A DNA stretch of 64,000 bases from Eulemur rufifrons (GCF_041146395.1 NW_027182889.1:62001-126000), one strand, 5' to 3'; positions 12,044 through 25,906 are shown, counted from the stretch's first letter. Notes: generated by a model from the letters alone, not told the origin. Translations and numbers: made by a program.

Positions 12044-12535
12044 CTCCACGTGCCCGCCGGCCCACGGCGCTGGGCCAGTGAACACTCACAGGGGTTCTGC
12101 ACCTTCCCGGGGCTCCACGTGCCCGCCGGCCCACGGCGCTGGGCCAGTGAACACGCACAGGAGTTCTGCACCTTCCCGGGGGCTCCACGTGCCCGCCGGC
12201 CCACGGCGCTGGGCCAGTGAACACGCACAGGGGTTCTGCACCTTCCCGGGGCTCCACGTGCCCGCCGGCCCACGGCGCTGGGCCAGTGAACACGCACAGG
12301 GGTTCTGCACCTTCCCGGGGCTCCACGTGCCCGCCGGCCCACGGCGCTGGGCCAGTGAACACGCACAGGAGTTCTGCACCTTCCCGGGGCTCCACGTGCC
12401 CGCCGGCCCACGGCGCTGGGCCAGTGAACACGCACAGGGGTTCTGCACCTTCCCGGGGGCTCCACGTGCCCTCCGGCCCACGGCGCGGGGCCAGTGAACA
12501 CGCACAGGGGTTCTGCACCTTCCCGGGGGCTCCAC
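12044..12535 (+). repeat. 69/70-bp minisatellite, 7 full units, E-box in each
   Basis: 'ctccac' unit starts are at 12044, 12113, 12183, 12252, 12321, 12390, 12460 and 12530, giving steps of 69, 70, 69, 69, 69, 70 and 70. The first seven starts read ctccacgtgcc, so each of these units has a CACGTG palindrome; the last partial unit has 'ctccacaagtg' and loses it. The 70-base steps add one G in the 'cccgggg(g)ctcc' run. Because 69 is 23 codons and the unit lacks stops in some frames on both strands, long but meaningless open frames cover the array on both strands. Confidence 0.96.
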
Positions 12536-12539
12536 AAGT

Positions 12540-15500
12540 GCACATGGTGCCACGTGTGCCGTTTTCTGCAAGGGTGTTAACAGGAAAAGCCAAGACCAGC
12601 GTTGGTCTCTGACCCTTCCCCAAATAAATGACCAGGACACACCCTGACACTCCATGTGCAGCTTCCGCTGGGAGAACAAAGTGAGCTCAGTGCACACCTC
12701 GCACCGCAGGCCGGAGACGCAGAGCTGGGCCGAGTGACGGCCTCACACTGTCCCTGCTGGAGCCAGGGCTCCAGGTCCCCCCCCCCGGCCCAGGACAAAA
12801 TCCACACGAGGACAAGAGCAAGGCCTGCGGCTGCCAAGGGCAGGGCAGTGAGTGGAGAACCCTGCAGCCCTGGGAGGCGCCTATATTAAGGGGTCTCTGC
12901 CACCCTGGAGCTTCAGGTGAGCAGGTCTGAGCCCGATGCACGCTGGGCGGGGCTGGCCCTCTGCCCCCACCACCCTCTCAGGCCACAGCCCCTCTGCCCC
13001 CACTACCCTCTCAGGCCACAGCCCCTCTGCAAGCCTCAGGGCTCCCACGGCAGGAAAGTGGTGATGTCACCTTGGCAGGAAGTCTTTTATCTGCACAGCC
13101 CTTTCACACACACAAGCTCTGGTGTCACCTGCAGCAGGGCACACACAGCCGGGGGTGTGCACAGAGCAGGGACCACGTCTCACCCGCAGGGATGCGCCTG
13201 GGAGTCGGTGGTTCCCTCGGGGAGCACTCCTGGCCTCCCCGGGGTCTGTGCTTCCACGGGGCCAGGGGCAACTGCAGAGCAGCACCGCGGGCACTCGGGC
13301 AGCCGCTGCCTGGACACCGCCACTGCTGGTGCCTCGAGCACGACTGGGCAGCGTGCTGCACTCCGCCCTGGGGGACACTCAGCCGTCTTTCGTGAAAGTT
13401 TCTAAATTAAGACATCGTGGTCAACATCGCAGGAAACCCAGCTTAGGCGCTGTTCCTGCCGGTGGGTCTGGAGAAGCTTTAACTGTGAACTTGCTGATGC
13501 GGTTTTTGTGCAGCTCTCCACCCCGTGACCCACGGACGCCAGCCTCGGGCTCCTTGTCAAGGGCATCTGGGGACTCGGAGCTGCTGTCCCCGTGGGCCCA
13601 TCACCAGAGCCTGAGCCTGGCTGAGAGCAGGTGCCGGAGAAACTCTCGAGGGCAGGGAGCTGGCTCCTGCAAGACGGAGCCATCAGGCCTAGGTGCGTGA
13701 ACGCTAACGCTGTCCACACTTCCTCTCAGCTCCCTCCAAATGAAGAACACAACCACCGCGGCCTCCCCGACGGAGCCAGGACGGCAGAGGCTCCCTGGGA
13801 GGAGGGGAAGCCACTGCGGGCACCACCCGCCCAGGGCATGACAGGAAGCGCCAGTGCTGGCCCCCAGCCTGCCCCAGAAGCCACGTGTCCCTACAAAGTG
13901 TCCCCCTCTCTGCAGTGATCTAACAGTCTGACTATGCGGCAGGACGAAACACGGGACAGAAGATAAAAGGCTTTCGCGTAAATACGGCACTTCAACATGA
14001 AGCAATGCCCTTCCATCAGAAACAGCTGCAGATTCAAATGCCGGAACCGGCAGGTGACGGGTGGAGACGTCACGCGAGTGCTGCCCTGGAACGCGGACGG
14101 GGCTGCCTCTCTCCCAGTCCCCGTCACCACGACCGGGCACACGCAGCACGGGTCTCAGGGGGCTGGCATCAGACGTGCAGTTTCACTATTTTTAACTCTA
14201 CTACACAATGACATAAACGTACCTTCTGGACATTTCTAATCATATGGACAGTATGCACCTGTCTTCTCACAGAATAACACTGGCAGAGTCACACCAGTGG
14301 GACCTGAATCGGAACCAGCTGAACCCAGCCTGGCTGTGTCCTTGTCCTCTCCTGCTGCTCTCTGACAGTCAGCAGCACGCCGAGACCCAGGGTGCTGGCC
14401 GGCTCCCCCAGGCTGTGAGCACGTGCTGAGCGTGAGGGTCCTGCCTTCCCAGCCCACCGTCCTGTGGGGGTCACCAACAACTCCATCTGTCTCCTCTGTC
14501 ACGCTAACCGGGGTTGCCACTGCAGCCAACCCGGGACACTGGCCTGCCCGGCTCCCAGGACAATGCCCCAGACGCGGCCTGTCAGCCCCTCGCTACAGAG
14601 CCGGCAAGCCACCCCTCACAGGACGCTGACAAGTGCCGCCAACTGCAAAACCAAAACATCACTTTGACAAAGCCCGTCTGGAGTGGAAGTCCTGCACTCA
14701 CGTACTCTGGGTTTTCTAAAACAGAAGAGCTTCTTCAGAAAAAGGAGAAAAAAGAAAGAAAAAAGCTGTTTGCTTTCCTCGCTGTTTAGCACACTGGCCG
14801 GGCACAAAGCTAACGTCCTCTCCTCCCTGCAGGGTTTGCCACCTGAGCACCCAGAGCCTCACCACGCCCAACGGAACCCCCAGAAATAAACCCACGACGC
14901 CACCAGCAGGAGGCCCCTCAGAGCCTCGGCAACGCAGGGCGTGGGAAGGGCAATGTGTCCGTCCGCTGTGACCCCAACCGGAACGAGGCTCTGGCCAACC
15001 TCGGAGAGGCGAGCTGGCACCACGTCAGCACTGTGAACTGCAGGTTCTCACAGGCAGCAGGACTGGGCGGCTTTAAGCAAATGTCCCAGTCTAAAGACCT
15101 GTCTTGTCACAGCAAATGTCCTGTCCACTGTCCTGAGCCGGCCTTCGTGGAAGCCTGCCTGCCTGCCTGCGGTTCAGAGGGGATGCTCAGCTGTGTCCGA
15201 GACGTCCCTGTGCCGCCCCAGACTGGGTCTGCCATGAATTCACGCTGAACACTTAGGACACGCAGAGGCTGACCGGGCGGACGGCCGTACAAAATGCTCG
15301 GAAAGGAAGCTGCTGGCGGCGCAGGTGGGGTCGTGGGCCACATGCCTGTGTGTCAGGCCCCGCTCAGAAGCCTGATCTCTTCCCGACAGCCCCCGTGGGG
15401 AGGAGCGGCCCAGGGCGGCTCTCCGGGTGCTCCCAGCCTTTCTGGGGCCGCGGCATTGCTGGCACAGGGGCAGCGGACACACTGTCCATGACCTGGCGTA

Positions 15501-16249
15501 ACAAAAGCCCACATTTCCTTATTTTCATAATAATTTCATAAGCATGGCGTACACTCAGGGAAAGACTGTTCTTTCTTGCAGGGCTCACACACCCTGGACT
15601 GCCGAGCTCCCGTCTCGCAGGAAGAGGGGCACCAACCTGGCAGCCTGTCCCGTGTCACCCTGACCCCTGGCGGGGGAGGCGCGGGGCGAGAGGGAGCTGC
15701 TGCGCCTTGCAGCTCTGGAGCCCACAGGCCCTGACAGCGAGCTCCCAGTGACAAATAAGGGCTTCTGTGCACCAGTGTCACCTTCTACCTGCAGTTCTCT
15801 AGGCACCTGCCCAGGCAGACAGTCCTGCAGGGGGACCCAAGGTCCCCAGTGTCTGAGAGAGCAGAGCTCAGGCGGCAGATGGGGACAGGCACACACTGGC
15901 CCCCAGGTGGCCCCAGAACAGTGCTCAGGGACTCGGTGAGGAGGGCACAGACCTGCAGGGGCCACGGTGAGAGCGGGGGACTAGAACCGTGCTCCACCCA
16001 GAAACTTCCTCCTGTGCTGCCTCTCCAGTCCATGACCATTTAAAAAAGATGAATTTTTACTATTTAGGTACACACTGTGTGTTCAGTCATAAAAGGATCT
16101 AGGGACATGTAAATTCCTCCTTGGCACAACCAGAGGACTAAGAAGTGACCAGGTTTGCCTTAAGACTTAAACTCACTGGTGTTTTCCTACGAGCCTACAG
16201 ACAGGACCTGGGACACTTCTGCAGGTAACGCACCGTGTGGGTCCGCCTG
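12540..16249. other. GC-rich sequence, no gene recognised
   Basis: CpG-containing sequence with dozens of short open frames on both strands. A 33-bp duplication lies at 12957-13030. Purine-rich tract at 14741-14766 (gaaaaaggagaaaaaagaaa). No transposon longer than 100 bases recognised and no exon that I can support. Confidence 0.45.
12957..13030 (+). repeat. 33-bp direct duplication
   Basis: 'ccctctgcccccaccaccct' recurs with one change; starts at 12957, 12990 and (partial) 13023. The period is 33. Confidence 0.85.
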
Positions 16250-16530
16250 CACCTTTCGCCCAGGCCGTGCTGCGGGATTTACCTGTGTCGATACTTTGTT
16301 ACAACTGCAGTGTGGTACTCACGGTCTGAAAACTCATCCTCTTACTGACTGACATTTGTTTTTCTCCAACTTTTGCTAATACAAACAATGCTACAATGAA
16401 TGTTTGTTTGGATTTCTTTACATACATGAGGTCTACAGCTAGAAATGGAATTGCAAGAAACTAACTGTAAATGCTATAAAAATCCAACGAAGGTTCACAC
16501 CGTACAGTCATTCGAAAACATGCCCTCGTT
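16250..16530 (-). mobile_element. Old L1 fragment, minus strand
   Basis: Antisense L1 order: 'tctccaacttttgctaatac', 'aacaatgctacaatgaatg', 'agaaatggaattgcaagaa', ending in the primer region. Well diverged, typical of L1M subfamilies. Confidence 0.75.
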
Positions 16531-18674
<2,144 letters not shown>

Positions 18675-18690
18675 ATTAGCTGACATTCTT

Positions 18691-19448
18691 AAACAAATGT
18701 GATATTTCCTGGTATGAAAATCTATTTATGGGCCCCACAGATACACTTCTAACTCCAGGCATCACTAAAATTAAATATTAAATATTCCAAGAAAACACAC
18801 GATTGTAAGTTAAAACGTAAGAAATGTTATTACACCGTAATCCAACTTCTCTTTACCCAGAGTGCCTTTCTCCAGTGATCTACCCCCAGCGGGCGCGAGG
18901 GTGGGAGAAGGCAGAGGGGAAGGAGGGCACACCCACATCGCTCGCCCAGGACAGACTCACTCACGTGCTTTGTGATTCTGATTCAGGACGCAAAGCCAAT
19001 AAAAATTACGCACTCGTGTCTGTTCACAAATCTAAGTGCGTTTTGCTTAATATCTACGTTTCCCAAAAGATATAAAATCAACATGTAATTATAAACTCCA
19101 ACACTTTGTTTTAAGGATCCAGCTATTCGAATTGCCTTTGTGGAAAATTCTTCCAAAGGAAAAGTCAGCTCAGATTTGTGTTTTAAGTGTAATTTCTTAG
19201 AAGTGAGAGCACACGGGTGTTCTTACACACACCGTGTGTGCACGCAGGAGCACGCGCACGAGAGAGCCAGAGAGGGCAGGGCCGACTCGGGGAAGGAGAG
19301 GGTCACACAAAACCCACCCCTCATCTGGAGCACTGACCTGGTTCAGAATGTCACTCCCATTAGAAAACACAAAGTATTAAGTCATTAAATATGAAATGTC
19401 TGGTTTCAAATTAAAAGTTAATTATAGTTCAAACAAGAAGCAGTACGA
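18691..19448. other. A/T-richer unique sequence
   Basis: No repeat recognised apart from possible UTR of the neighbouring mariner near 19400-19448. An open frame at 19140-19388 has only a GTG at its head and no splice context that I can defend. Confidence 0.35.
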
Positions 19449-20962
19449 TTAATCAAAGTCTGCGCCTAAACTATCGACACAGTTTTGCCATCTTAACAGT
19501 AGCTTGTTTACGCCAGGAGTGAGGAAGCCTGGAGAGCAAGTGGCGATGAAATCGTGAAAGGCGTTTTCCACAGCTTGTTGAGAATTGAATATTTTTCCGG
19601 GCAAGAAGTGGTCCAGGGCCTGGAAGAAGTGGGAGTCAGTTGGTGCAAGGTCTGGTGAATACGGTGGATGACACAGAGTTCCCAACTCCAGCCTCTGTAG
19701 TTTGAGCAGCCGTGTTTGTGTGACATGTGGTCGAGCGTTGTCTTGCAAGGGGACTGGCCTGTCTCTACTGACCAGTCTTAGCTGCTTAATCGCAAGTGTC
19801 CTCATCATTTCGTCCAACTGGTTGCAGGAGACGTCTCTTGTCATCGACTGACCAGGTTTCGTGAAGCTGAAGTGGGTAACACCAGCGCTGGACCACCAAG
19901 CAGACACCATTAGCTTTATTGATAAATATTTGCTTTTGGACTGTGTTTCGGCACTTCATCTTTATCCAACCACTGTGCCGAACACGTGCAATTGTCCAGA
20001 AGAATCTATCTTTCATCACAGGTAACCATACGGTGTAGAAATGGTTCGCCTGTATGTCGTGGCAGCAAAGGCAGGCAAGCTTCCAGATGATTCCTCTTCT
20101 GATGCTCATTTAATTCATGTGGAACCTGAAAGGTGGTCTTAGTAAAACCTCACTAACAGAGGAAATAAACTGTCAAACAGAAAGTGAGAGAAACTTACTA
20201 CAACTACCCTTTGGTTTCATTAAAACGCGTGGGGACTAATTTGTTGTCTCCGAGTTCTTTCTCGGCCTTGGGAAAGTTCCCGAGCGGGCAGTAGGGCCGC
20301 AAGCTTCCCCTGCTTCCTAAGAAGGGACAGCACCAGATGCCTCCTGTTACCAAGAGGAAAGAAGAAACCGGTTTCTGCCGTCCGTCTGCTACGTGAGGAA
20401 CGGAAGGAGCCACGCGGCAGTTTCTCAGCTGTCTTTTGCTAGCTGGGCTGCAGTCACGGCCCACCCTCCTCAGCTGCCTAAGGAAGAGTCCGGGCCGTGT
20501 GGCCGCAGGGCCGGGGCCTCCCTCCTCTCTCTTCGGAGAGAGAGTAGATAAAACTTCGTGCTTCTGTCTGTCCTAATCTTTGAGAAATCTTTCTTGCTGG
20601 AGTACAGACTTCACACCCTAACAGCATCCATCTATCCAGCTTCTCGCCCGTTTGTCTCAGACGGCCCAATACTGTTGCAACAGTAACGTCAAACCTGGCT
20701 GCTAATTCACGCGTAGGTGGAGGTGCGTTCGCTTCCACTACAGCTTTCAGCTCATCCTTGTCCACCTTGGTCTCAGGGTGCCCACGTGGCTCGTCTCTAA
20801 GGTTAAAACACCAGAACGGAACTTCTCAAACCATGGACATACTGTGCGTTCATTAGCCACCTCCTTCCCAAACACTGCCTTGGTATTTCGAGCTGTCTGC
20901 GCTGCACTGGTTCCACGATGGAACTCATATTCAAAAATAACATGAATTTTTGACTTATCCAT
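19449..20962 (-). mobile_element. Mariner (Tc1/mariner) DNA transposon, interrupted
   Basis: On the minus strand the whole length of a mariner transposase can be traced: N-terminal helix-turn-helix region at 20624-20962, catalytic domain at 19449-20126. They are separated by a 497-base foreign insert. Removing the insert leaves 1017 bases, about 339 codons, the usual size for mariner transposases (near 345). Terminal inverted repeats were not recognised in the flanks (about 21000-21140 and 19390-19448). Confidence 0.93.
19449..20962 (-). pseudogene. Mariner transposase pseudogene
   Basis: Family function: cut-and-paste transposase with two helix-turn-helix DNA-binding motifs and a DD34D catalytic core. 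Seen here, from the ATG at 20960-20962: MDKSKIHVIFEYEF, ANERTV..WFEKFRSG, a frameshift near 20815 before the linker (RGHPE for the GRP motif), and TRELAARFDV in the second HTH. The insert follows LDRW. The frame resumes at VPHELNEHQKR, then VTCDE with the first Asp at 20015-20017. A TAG at 20006-20008 replaces the conserved Trp and a second frameshift lies near 19920. LQDNARPH has the second Asp (19740-19742) and APTD the third (19635-19637), exactly 34 residues between. All three catalytic Asp codons survive, but the gene is dead. Confidence 0.9.
20127..20623 (-). mobile_element. LTR-like 497-bp insertion inside mariner
   Basis: Boundaries are set by the mariner reading frame: the mariner codons LDRW stop just before it and VPHEL resumes just after. 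On the minus strand it starts TGTTAGGGTGTGAAG and ends ACCACCTTTCA, the TG...CA form of a retroviral LTR. No clear target-site duplication (GGATGC versus GGTTCC flanks). It carries a short palindrome (TCTCTCTCC GAAGAGAGA). I do not recognise the family. Alternative: another kind of short transposon or a filler insertion. Confidence 0.5.
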
Positions 20963-21029
20963 GGTTTCACAAAACTTGCTGTAAAAAAAAAAAAAAAAAA
21001 AACCTGAAAGATAATCACAAGCCAAAACG

Positions 21030-22904
21030 TGTGTTTGAAAGAATGAGGATGTACCTTCACAATTAAAAAAACAAAAAAACCCCCAAGAGTGTCAAAGTGA
21101 AATGCCAGCGATAACAACTGTCAGATTTAGTGCTTAAGGACATCAGACACTCCACCCTCAACAACCCAACGGCAACGGGTCTGAGCCTGCCGGTCAGCTA
21201 CAGCCTGAAGAGAAAGCAGCAGCACCTAAGAACCGAACGGGCGACCTTCAGAGCAAAGACTGACAACAGGTGTACCACCAGCGCCTGCGAGAGAGAGCAC
21301 CGTGCACAGCAACGTCAAGCCACGTGCTCCACCTGCCACACCCGCCGTGGGGTCTGTGCCTGCTGGGCCACGCGAGACAGCTCACAGAGCAGGGCGACGA
21401 AGGTGCCGTGGAGACGAGGGATCGGGGCCTGTTCCAGGTCTGGGGATTCTGCAAGTCCAGGATGCGTGGCCAGCTCTGGCCCTGCCAACCTGCGGGCATG
21501 TTACGCACGTAACCGTGAGCACAGACAGCAAGCTGCTCCACAGAGCACGGCTCACACACGCCACGCGTGCTGACCGCTGCGGGCATGGGCTGTGCCTCCG
21601 TGTCCTCATCTGGACACCAGGAGCCACCGCCACGTGCCACGCCCCGTGGAGAGTCCGTGCTCGGTGCACTGGGAGCAGCACGCGGCCCCGTGAGCACTCA
21701 GCACACCCGGGCAACTGTAATTAATGACAGAGCCTCAACCCCTCAAATCAATGGCTGGGGGTTAACGATCCATTTCAAATCTCATTTGCACGGTGCTTTA
21801 CTTTCATCTGTCATTTTACTCAGAGCCTCTGACTGGCCTCAACTGAACAGATGCGTTATCTCCACACTACAGCGAAGACACCGGCGCTGAGACGGTCCAG
21901 ACACGCCCCTGGCTGTGAGTGCCTGGCCAGGACCCCCACCCGAAACCGCGCCTTTCCAGGGCCCCCACAGGCGCTGCTGTCAGCACACTCCCGCCGAACG
22001 TCCGTCGGGACTGCGGTGGGCTCTGTCCTCGCGAGGATGAAACAGCTCCCTCTGCCAAGTGACCAGCGAGGGAGGCCTCACCCTTCCCTCGTCTGGAAGC
22101 TGCCTCAGCGTCTGCAGGACAAACCCTTGGGAAAAGCACCGAGAGGACACTCCGGGCCGGGGTGTGGGAGGCCAGAGAGGACGGCTCACCCCGGGGACGG
22201 AGTGCACAGCACGGGCACGACAGCACCACGCGGGGGAGCCACCGGGGCAGCAAGGACGGTGCCCTCGTCAATACCAGACAAGACGCAGGAGACTGAACAA
22301 CCTCGAGAGTTTCCATCTTCATCTTCCAGGGAACCCCAAAGCACATTTTCCTTCGGTCTCCTCACCAGGCTCCTGGTGGAAACCACGAGTGAAAAAGAAC
22401 CGCTGGCAGGAGTGAAACTCAGGAGCACAGAGCAGGACAGGCAGGCCCGGGGCAGGCAGGGCGTCCCCACAACTCCACTCTTAGACACTGCTTCAAGGCC
22501 TAAAAACGTATTAAAACCTGAGAGCTTCTATCAGGAAACAGAAATAGCTGACTTCCAAGGTGAGCACAAAAAGCAAGTGCGCAATTTCCAAACTTGTATA
22601 GAGGGAAAAAAGGTAAACCGCCCCTCCAAATCTAAAAAGGCAACAAAAAGGAGAGAGAAGACCCCAAGTCACGACACATGGAAGTACAATACAATGACAG
22701 AACAGAAATGTTTGTTAAACACACACAGTGCCACAGGGCGAAGGCACCGCCAGAGTTCCTGTGCTGGAAACAAGCCCCGGGGCACAGCGTGGGGGGGTCT
22801 CCCGGGCGCTGGTGCCTGCGGAGGCCTGGGGAGCGCCCGTCTCCCCCTCTGCCGAGAGCACGGGCAAGACTGCCCGCGTGGGAGAGAGGCTGGGCCCTCC
22901 CCAG
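21030..22904. other. Unique sequence with a long unassigned open frame
   Basis: GC-rich, no repeats recognised until the LTR end. A 365-codon ATG frame runs 21851-22948 on the plus strand. Its product is low in recognisable motifs, rich in Arg/Pro/Ser, with a Lys-rich central segment near residues 225-275, and its last codons lie in LTR-derived sequence. I do not recognise a protein family. Chance is the simplest explanation in GC-rich DNA. Confidence 0.3.
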
Positions 22905-23018
22905 CCGCGCCTGGAGTCTTGGACTTCACGGCCTCTAGAAAGTTCTGATACTAACTTTCTGTTCTTTATAAGTTACCCAGGATCAGGTGTTTTGTTACAG
23001 CAGCACAGACTAGGACGA
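22905..23018 (+). mobile_element. MaLR-type LTR 3' end
   Basis: 'ggagtcttggacttcacggc', 'tttataagttacccagga' and 'ttttgttacagcagcacaga' are the typical 3' third of MLT/MST LTRs. The 5' part is not recognisable. Confidence 0.7.
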
Positions 23019-23215
23019 AAGTACAGGACTAAGAAATCCAGCTAAAGAGACACTGAGTCACCATAAATATGGCAAAGGCTTCCTTTCCTGAGAGAAAGAA
23101 TACAGTTCCCAACATTTGTCCACATACTAAGAAAACCCCAAAGTAAGGTGCAAAAATCGACAGTACAGAGGAAATAGAGCCACAGTCACGGGAAGACGTT
23201 ATAATACTCTTCAAG

Positions 23216-23500
23216 GGCCGGGCACAGTGCCTCACAGCTGTGATCCCAGCACTCTGGGAGGATCACTTGAGGCCAGGAGTTTGAGACCAGCCTGGGCAAC
23301 ATAGCAAGACCCCATGTCTACAAAACATAAAAGAATTATCCAGGCATAGTGGCGCACACCTGTAGTCCCAGCTACTCTGGAGGCCAAGGAGGGAGGATCA
23401 CTGGAACCCAGGCGTTCCAGGCTGCAACGAGCTGTGATCACAACCACTGTCCTCCAGCCAGGGTGACAGAGACCCTGTCTCAAAAAAAAGAAAAAGAAAC
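23216..23500 (+). mobile_element. Alu, plus strand
   Basis: ggccgggcacagtgcctcac to A-rich tail; deletion of the 'ggccgaggcggg' segment in the left arm. Older type ('gcctgggcaacatagcaaga'). Confidence 0.93.
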
Positions 23501-23984
23501 AAGAATGTAAGGGTGCCATTCTGGGGACTCCCCAAAAGGACAGCACACGTATAAACTACCTCTCCCAGGCCAGGCAGCTGCCGCCTCTGTGAGCCCGGAG
23601 CCCTGCGGCCGGGGCGCGTCAATCCCGAGCCGGCTGGGACCATCCTGAGGGCCGGGAGCTCCCTGTGGGCAGGACAGGTCCCGCTGCTGACATTTCAACA
23701 TCCAGGCTTGACATCTTCTATTCTAACAATTTACCACAGAACAATCAGAGGGCAGCGGTGGGGACGAGGGTGAGTTTCGGGAGGGGCTGGGGCCAGGCAG
23801 TGCCGCCCGTGGCACCGGGCACCTCCAAGGACAGGCTGGGTCGGTGTGAACAGGCTGCCTTCACGCACACCCAGGTGCAGGGTCCACCTGGAATCCACGG
23901 GATCTGCGGGTAAAGGCCACACCTTAAGGACAGACCCCCAGGGGCTGTGCTCCCACGTGTGCGTCCTGGCTTCAGGGGCCTTGC

Positions 23985-24480
23985 AGACCCCAGCGGTGGC
24001 AATGGGGTGTGACATGGGGACCTCGTGCACTGCTGGTGGGGACGTAGAATGGTGCAGCTGCTGTGGAAAACAGCGCTGAAGTTCCTCAAAAAATTAAAAA
24101 TAGAATCGCCACGTGATCCAGCAATTCCACTTCTGGGTAGAGACCCGCAAGAACTGAAAGCCGGGCCTCGAGCCAACGGCCGTCCTCCCACGCTCAGTCC
24201 CCACGGCAGCACCCGCAGCCGCCAGCCCACGCCTCCGTGGAGCGAGACGTGGTCCGTCCACACCACTGAACGTCACTCAGCCTCAAAACGGGAAACCCTG
24301 ACACCTGCTCCAGCCTGGGTGAACCCTTAGGACATGATGCTCAGTGACAGAAGCCAGACAGGGAAGGACAGACACAGGAGGAATGCAGTCGACCAACTCA
24401 CAGGGACAAGCAGGACACACAAGGGGGGACGGGCCCCGAGGGCAGGGGCCTGGGAGGCGCTGCCCTCCCCCCGCAGTCCC
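23985..24480 (+). mobile_element. L1 3' fragment, plus strand
   Basis: 'tgcactgctggtggggac', 'atggtgcagctgctgtgga', 'atccagcaattccacttct', 'gatgctcagtgacagaagcc' follow the ORF2-end/3' UTR order of L1M elements. Frame broken by many substitutions. Confidence 0.85.
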
Positions 24481-25022
24481 AGCACCAGCAGGACAGGACA
24501 GCACGGCCGGCCCTCCCTGGGCACCCGCTTTCTTCCCTGTGTTCACAGAGCACGAGGTGAAAGTAACGACAGGCAGTAAATCCTCCCACACACGAATCAG
24601 GTGTCATCACCACGGCCGGCGATTTCCAAAATCTACCTTTAAAATCAGACCCACAGATGTTTCTTTTTCCATTCAATCCCAGTAAGGCCAACGCCCCTGC
24701 TGCTTTTAACAAGGCAGAAACTGGGACATCTAATGCAACTTTTAACCCAAGGTTACAGGTCAAAGGTGTGACGATTAGTAACTCCCAGGCTGCTGAAGCT
24801 GCTGCGTCTGCTCCACGTGGTTCTGACGAACGCACCACGCACAGGACAGACAGAAGCAGCCACAACCTGGCACTCTGGCATCAGTCCTGGTCCCGCGGGA
24901 GGCAGCACAGGTGTGTTCAGAGACTGAGAGCAGCCAGGTGAGCCCTTTGCCTACTGTCAGCCACATCACAACTGCACACGCACGGGGTCCTTTCTTGTGT
25001 CACCTACACAAGAGCTTCCATG

Positions 25023-25147
25023 TCTGTACGTGTGCACGGCTCGGCAACAGTGCCAGGAGCAACGTCCATACGTGTGCACGGCTCAGCAACAGTGCCAGGA
25101 GCAACATCCGTACCTGTGCACAGCCCGGCAACAGTGCCAGGAGCAAT
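25023..25147 (+). repeat. 42-bp minisatellite, 3 copies
   Basis: 'cgtgtgcacggctcggcaac' and variants start at 25029, 25071 and 25113; the shared core is 'caacagtgccaggagcaa'. The period of 42 equals that of the array at 11762, but the sequences are unrelated. Confidence 0.93.
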
Positions 25148-25292
25148 GTGGATGACGCCTTCATCACTGGCACCTCGTGTGGGTGCTGGGTTAGTCATGG
25201 CTCGTCTGGGAACCACCTGTGTAAAATCTTTCCCTTAGAGTGGGCCTTACTCAGACACTCTATTTAAACTAAAACAGGTGTTCAGAAAAAGA

Positions 25293-25321
25293 AACACACA
25301 CACACACACACACACACACAA
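25293..25321 (+). repeat. (CA)n microsatellite
   Basis: About 14 CA units preceded by an A-rich stretch. Confidence 0.95.
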
Positions 25322-25906
25322 CCAAAACACTGGAACTTTTGTAAATTTTGCTATTTGAACACCAGGAAATCTATACACACATTCTTTCAACTTCATTCTC
25401 TGGCCGAGTCCAGGCTCCGGGCTGGGCAGCCTGTGGCCGGGGGTCAGCGCCGTGACTGGGCGTGAACCAGGCCCCCCGAGTCCGGCAGCCGTGCAGGAAC
25501 AGCACATCTCGGACAGTGTGCTCCACAGCAGAAGGGGAAAAAGGCAGGCAGGCCTTAGCCAGCGGGGACCTAAACAGCCTGACATGAAATGTTTTCCTTT
25601 AAAATTCATGGATTTCAACCACGCTAGCCCCGGGAGCTGCCTGCGGCCAACTTCAGTGACAGCTCAGGCGCTGCCCAGCCGGCCCCTCACGCTGCAGACG
25701 GCTGTCCACACCCGGCACCCGATGCCCACACGGTGCCCACGCGGTGCAGGCCTCTCCCTCAGGCCACTGGACTCCAGGTGTCTCACTCAAAGTTTCAGGT
25801 AAGTTTAGTTCTGTTCCTTATTCCGAAACACTACTCATGGGCATTTCAAATCCTGCCAGCATAAAGACAAGGATACCCAATTAATAAAAATTCAGGTGCC
25901 ATTAGC

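Noticed and set aside
11411..12697. Open frames of 203-353 codons on both strands at the 69-bp array
   Set aside because: Mirror-image frames on both strands are by-products of a stop-free tandem unit.
19140..19388. 82-codon frame as a small protein
   Set aside because: No ATG at its head, no splice context, no homology recognised.
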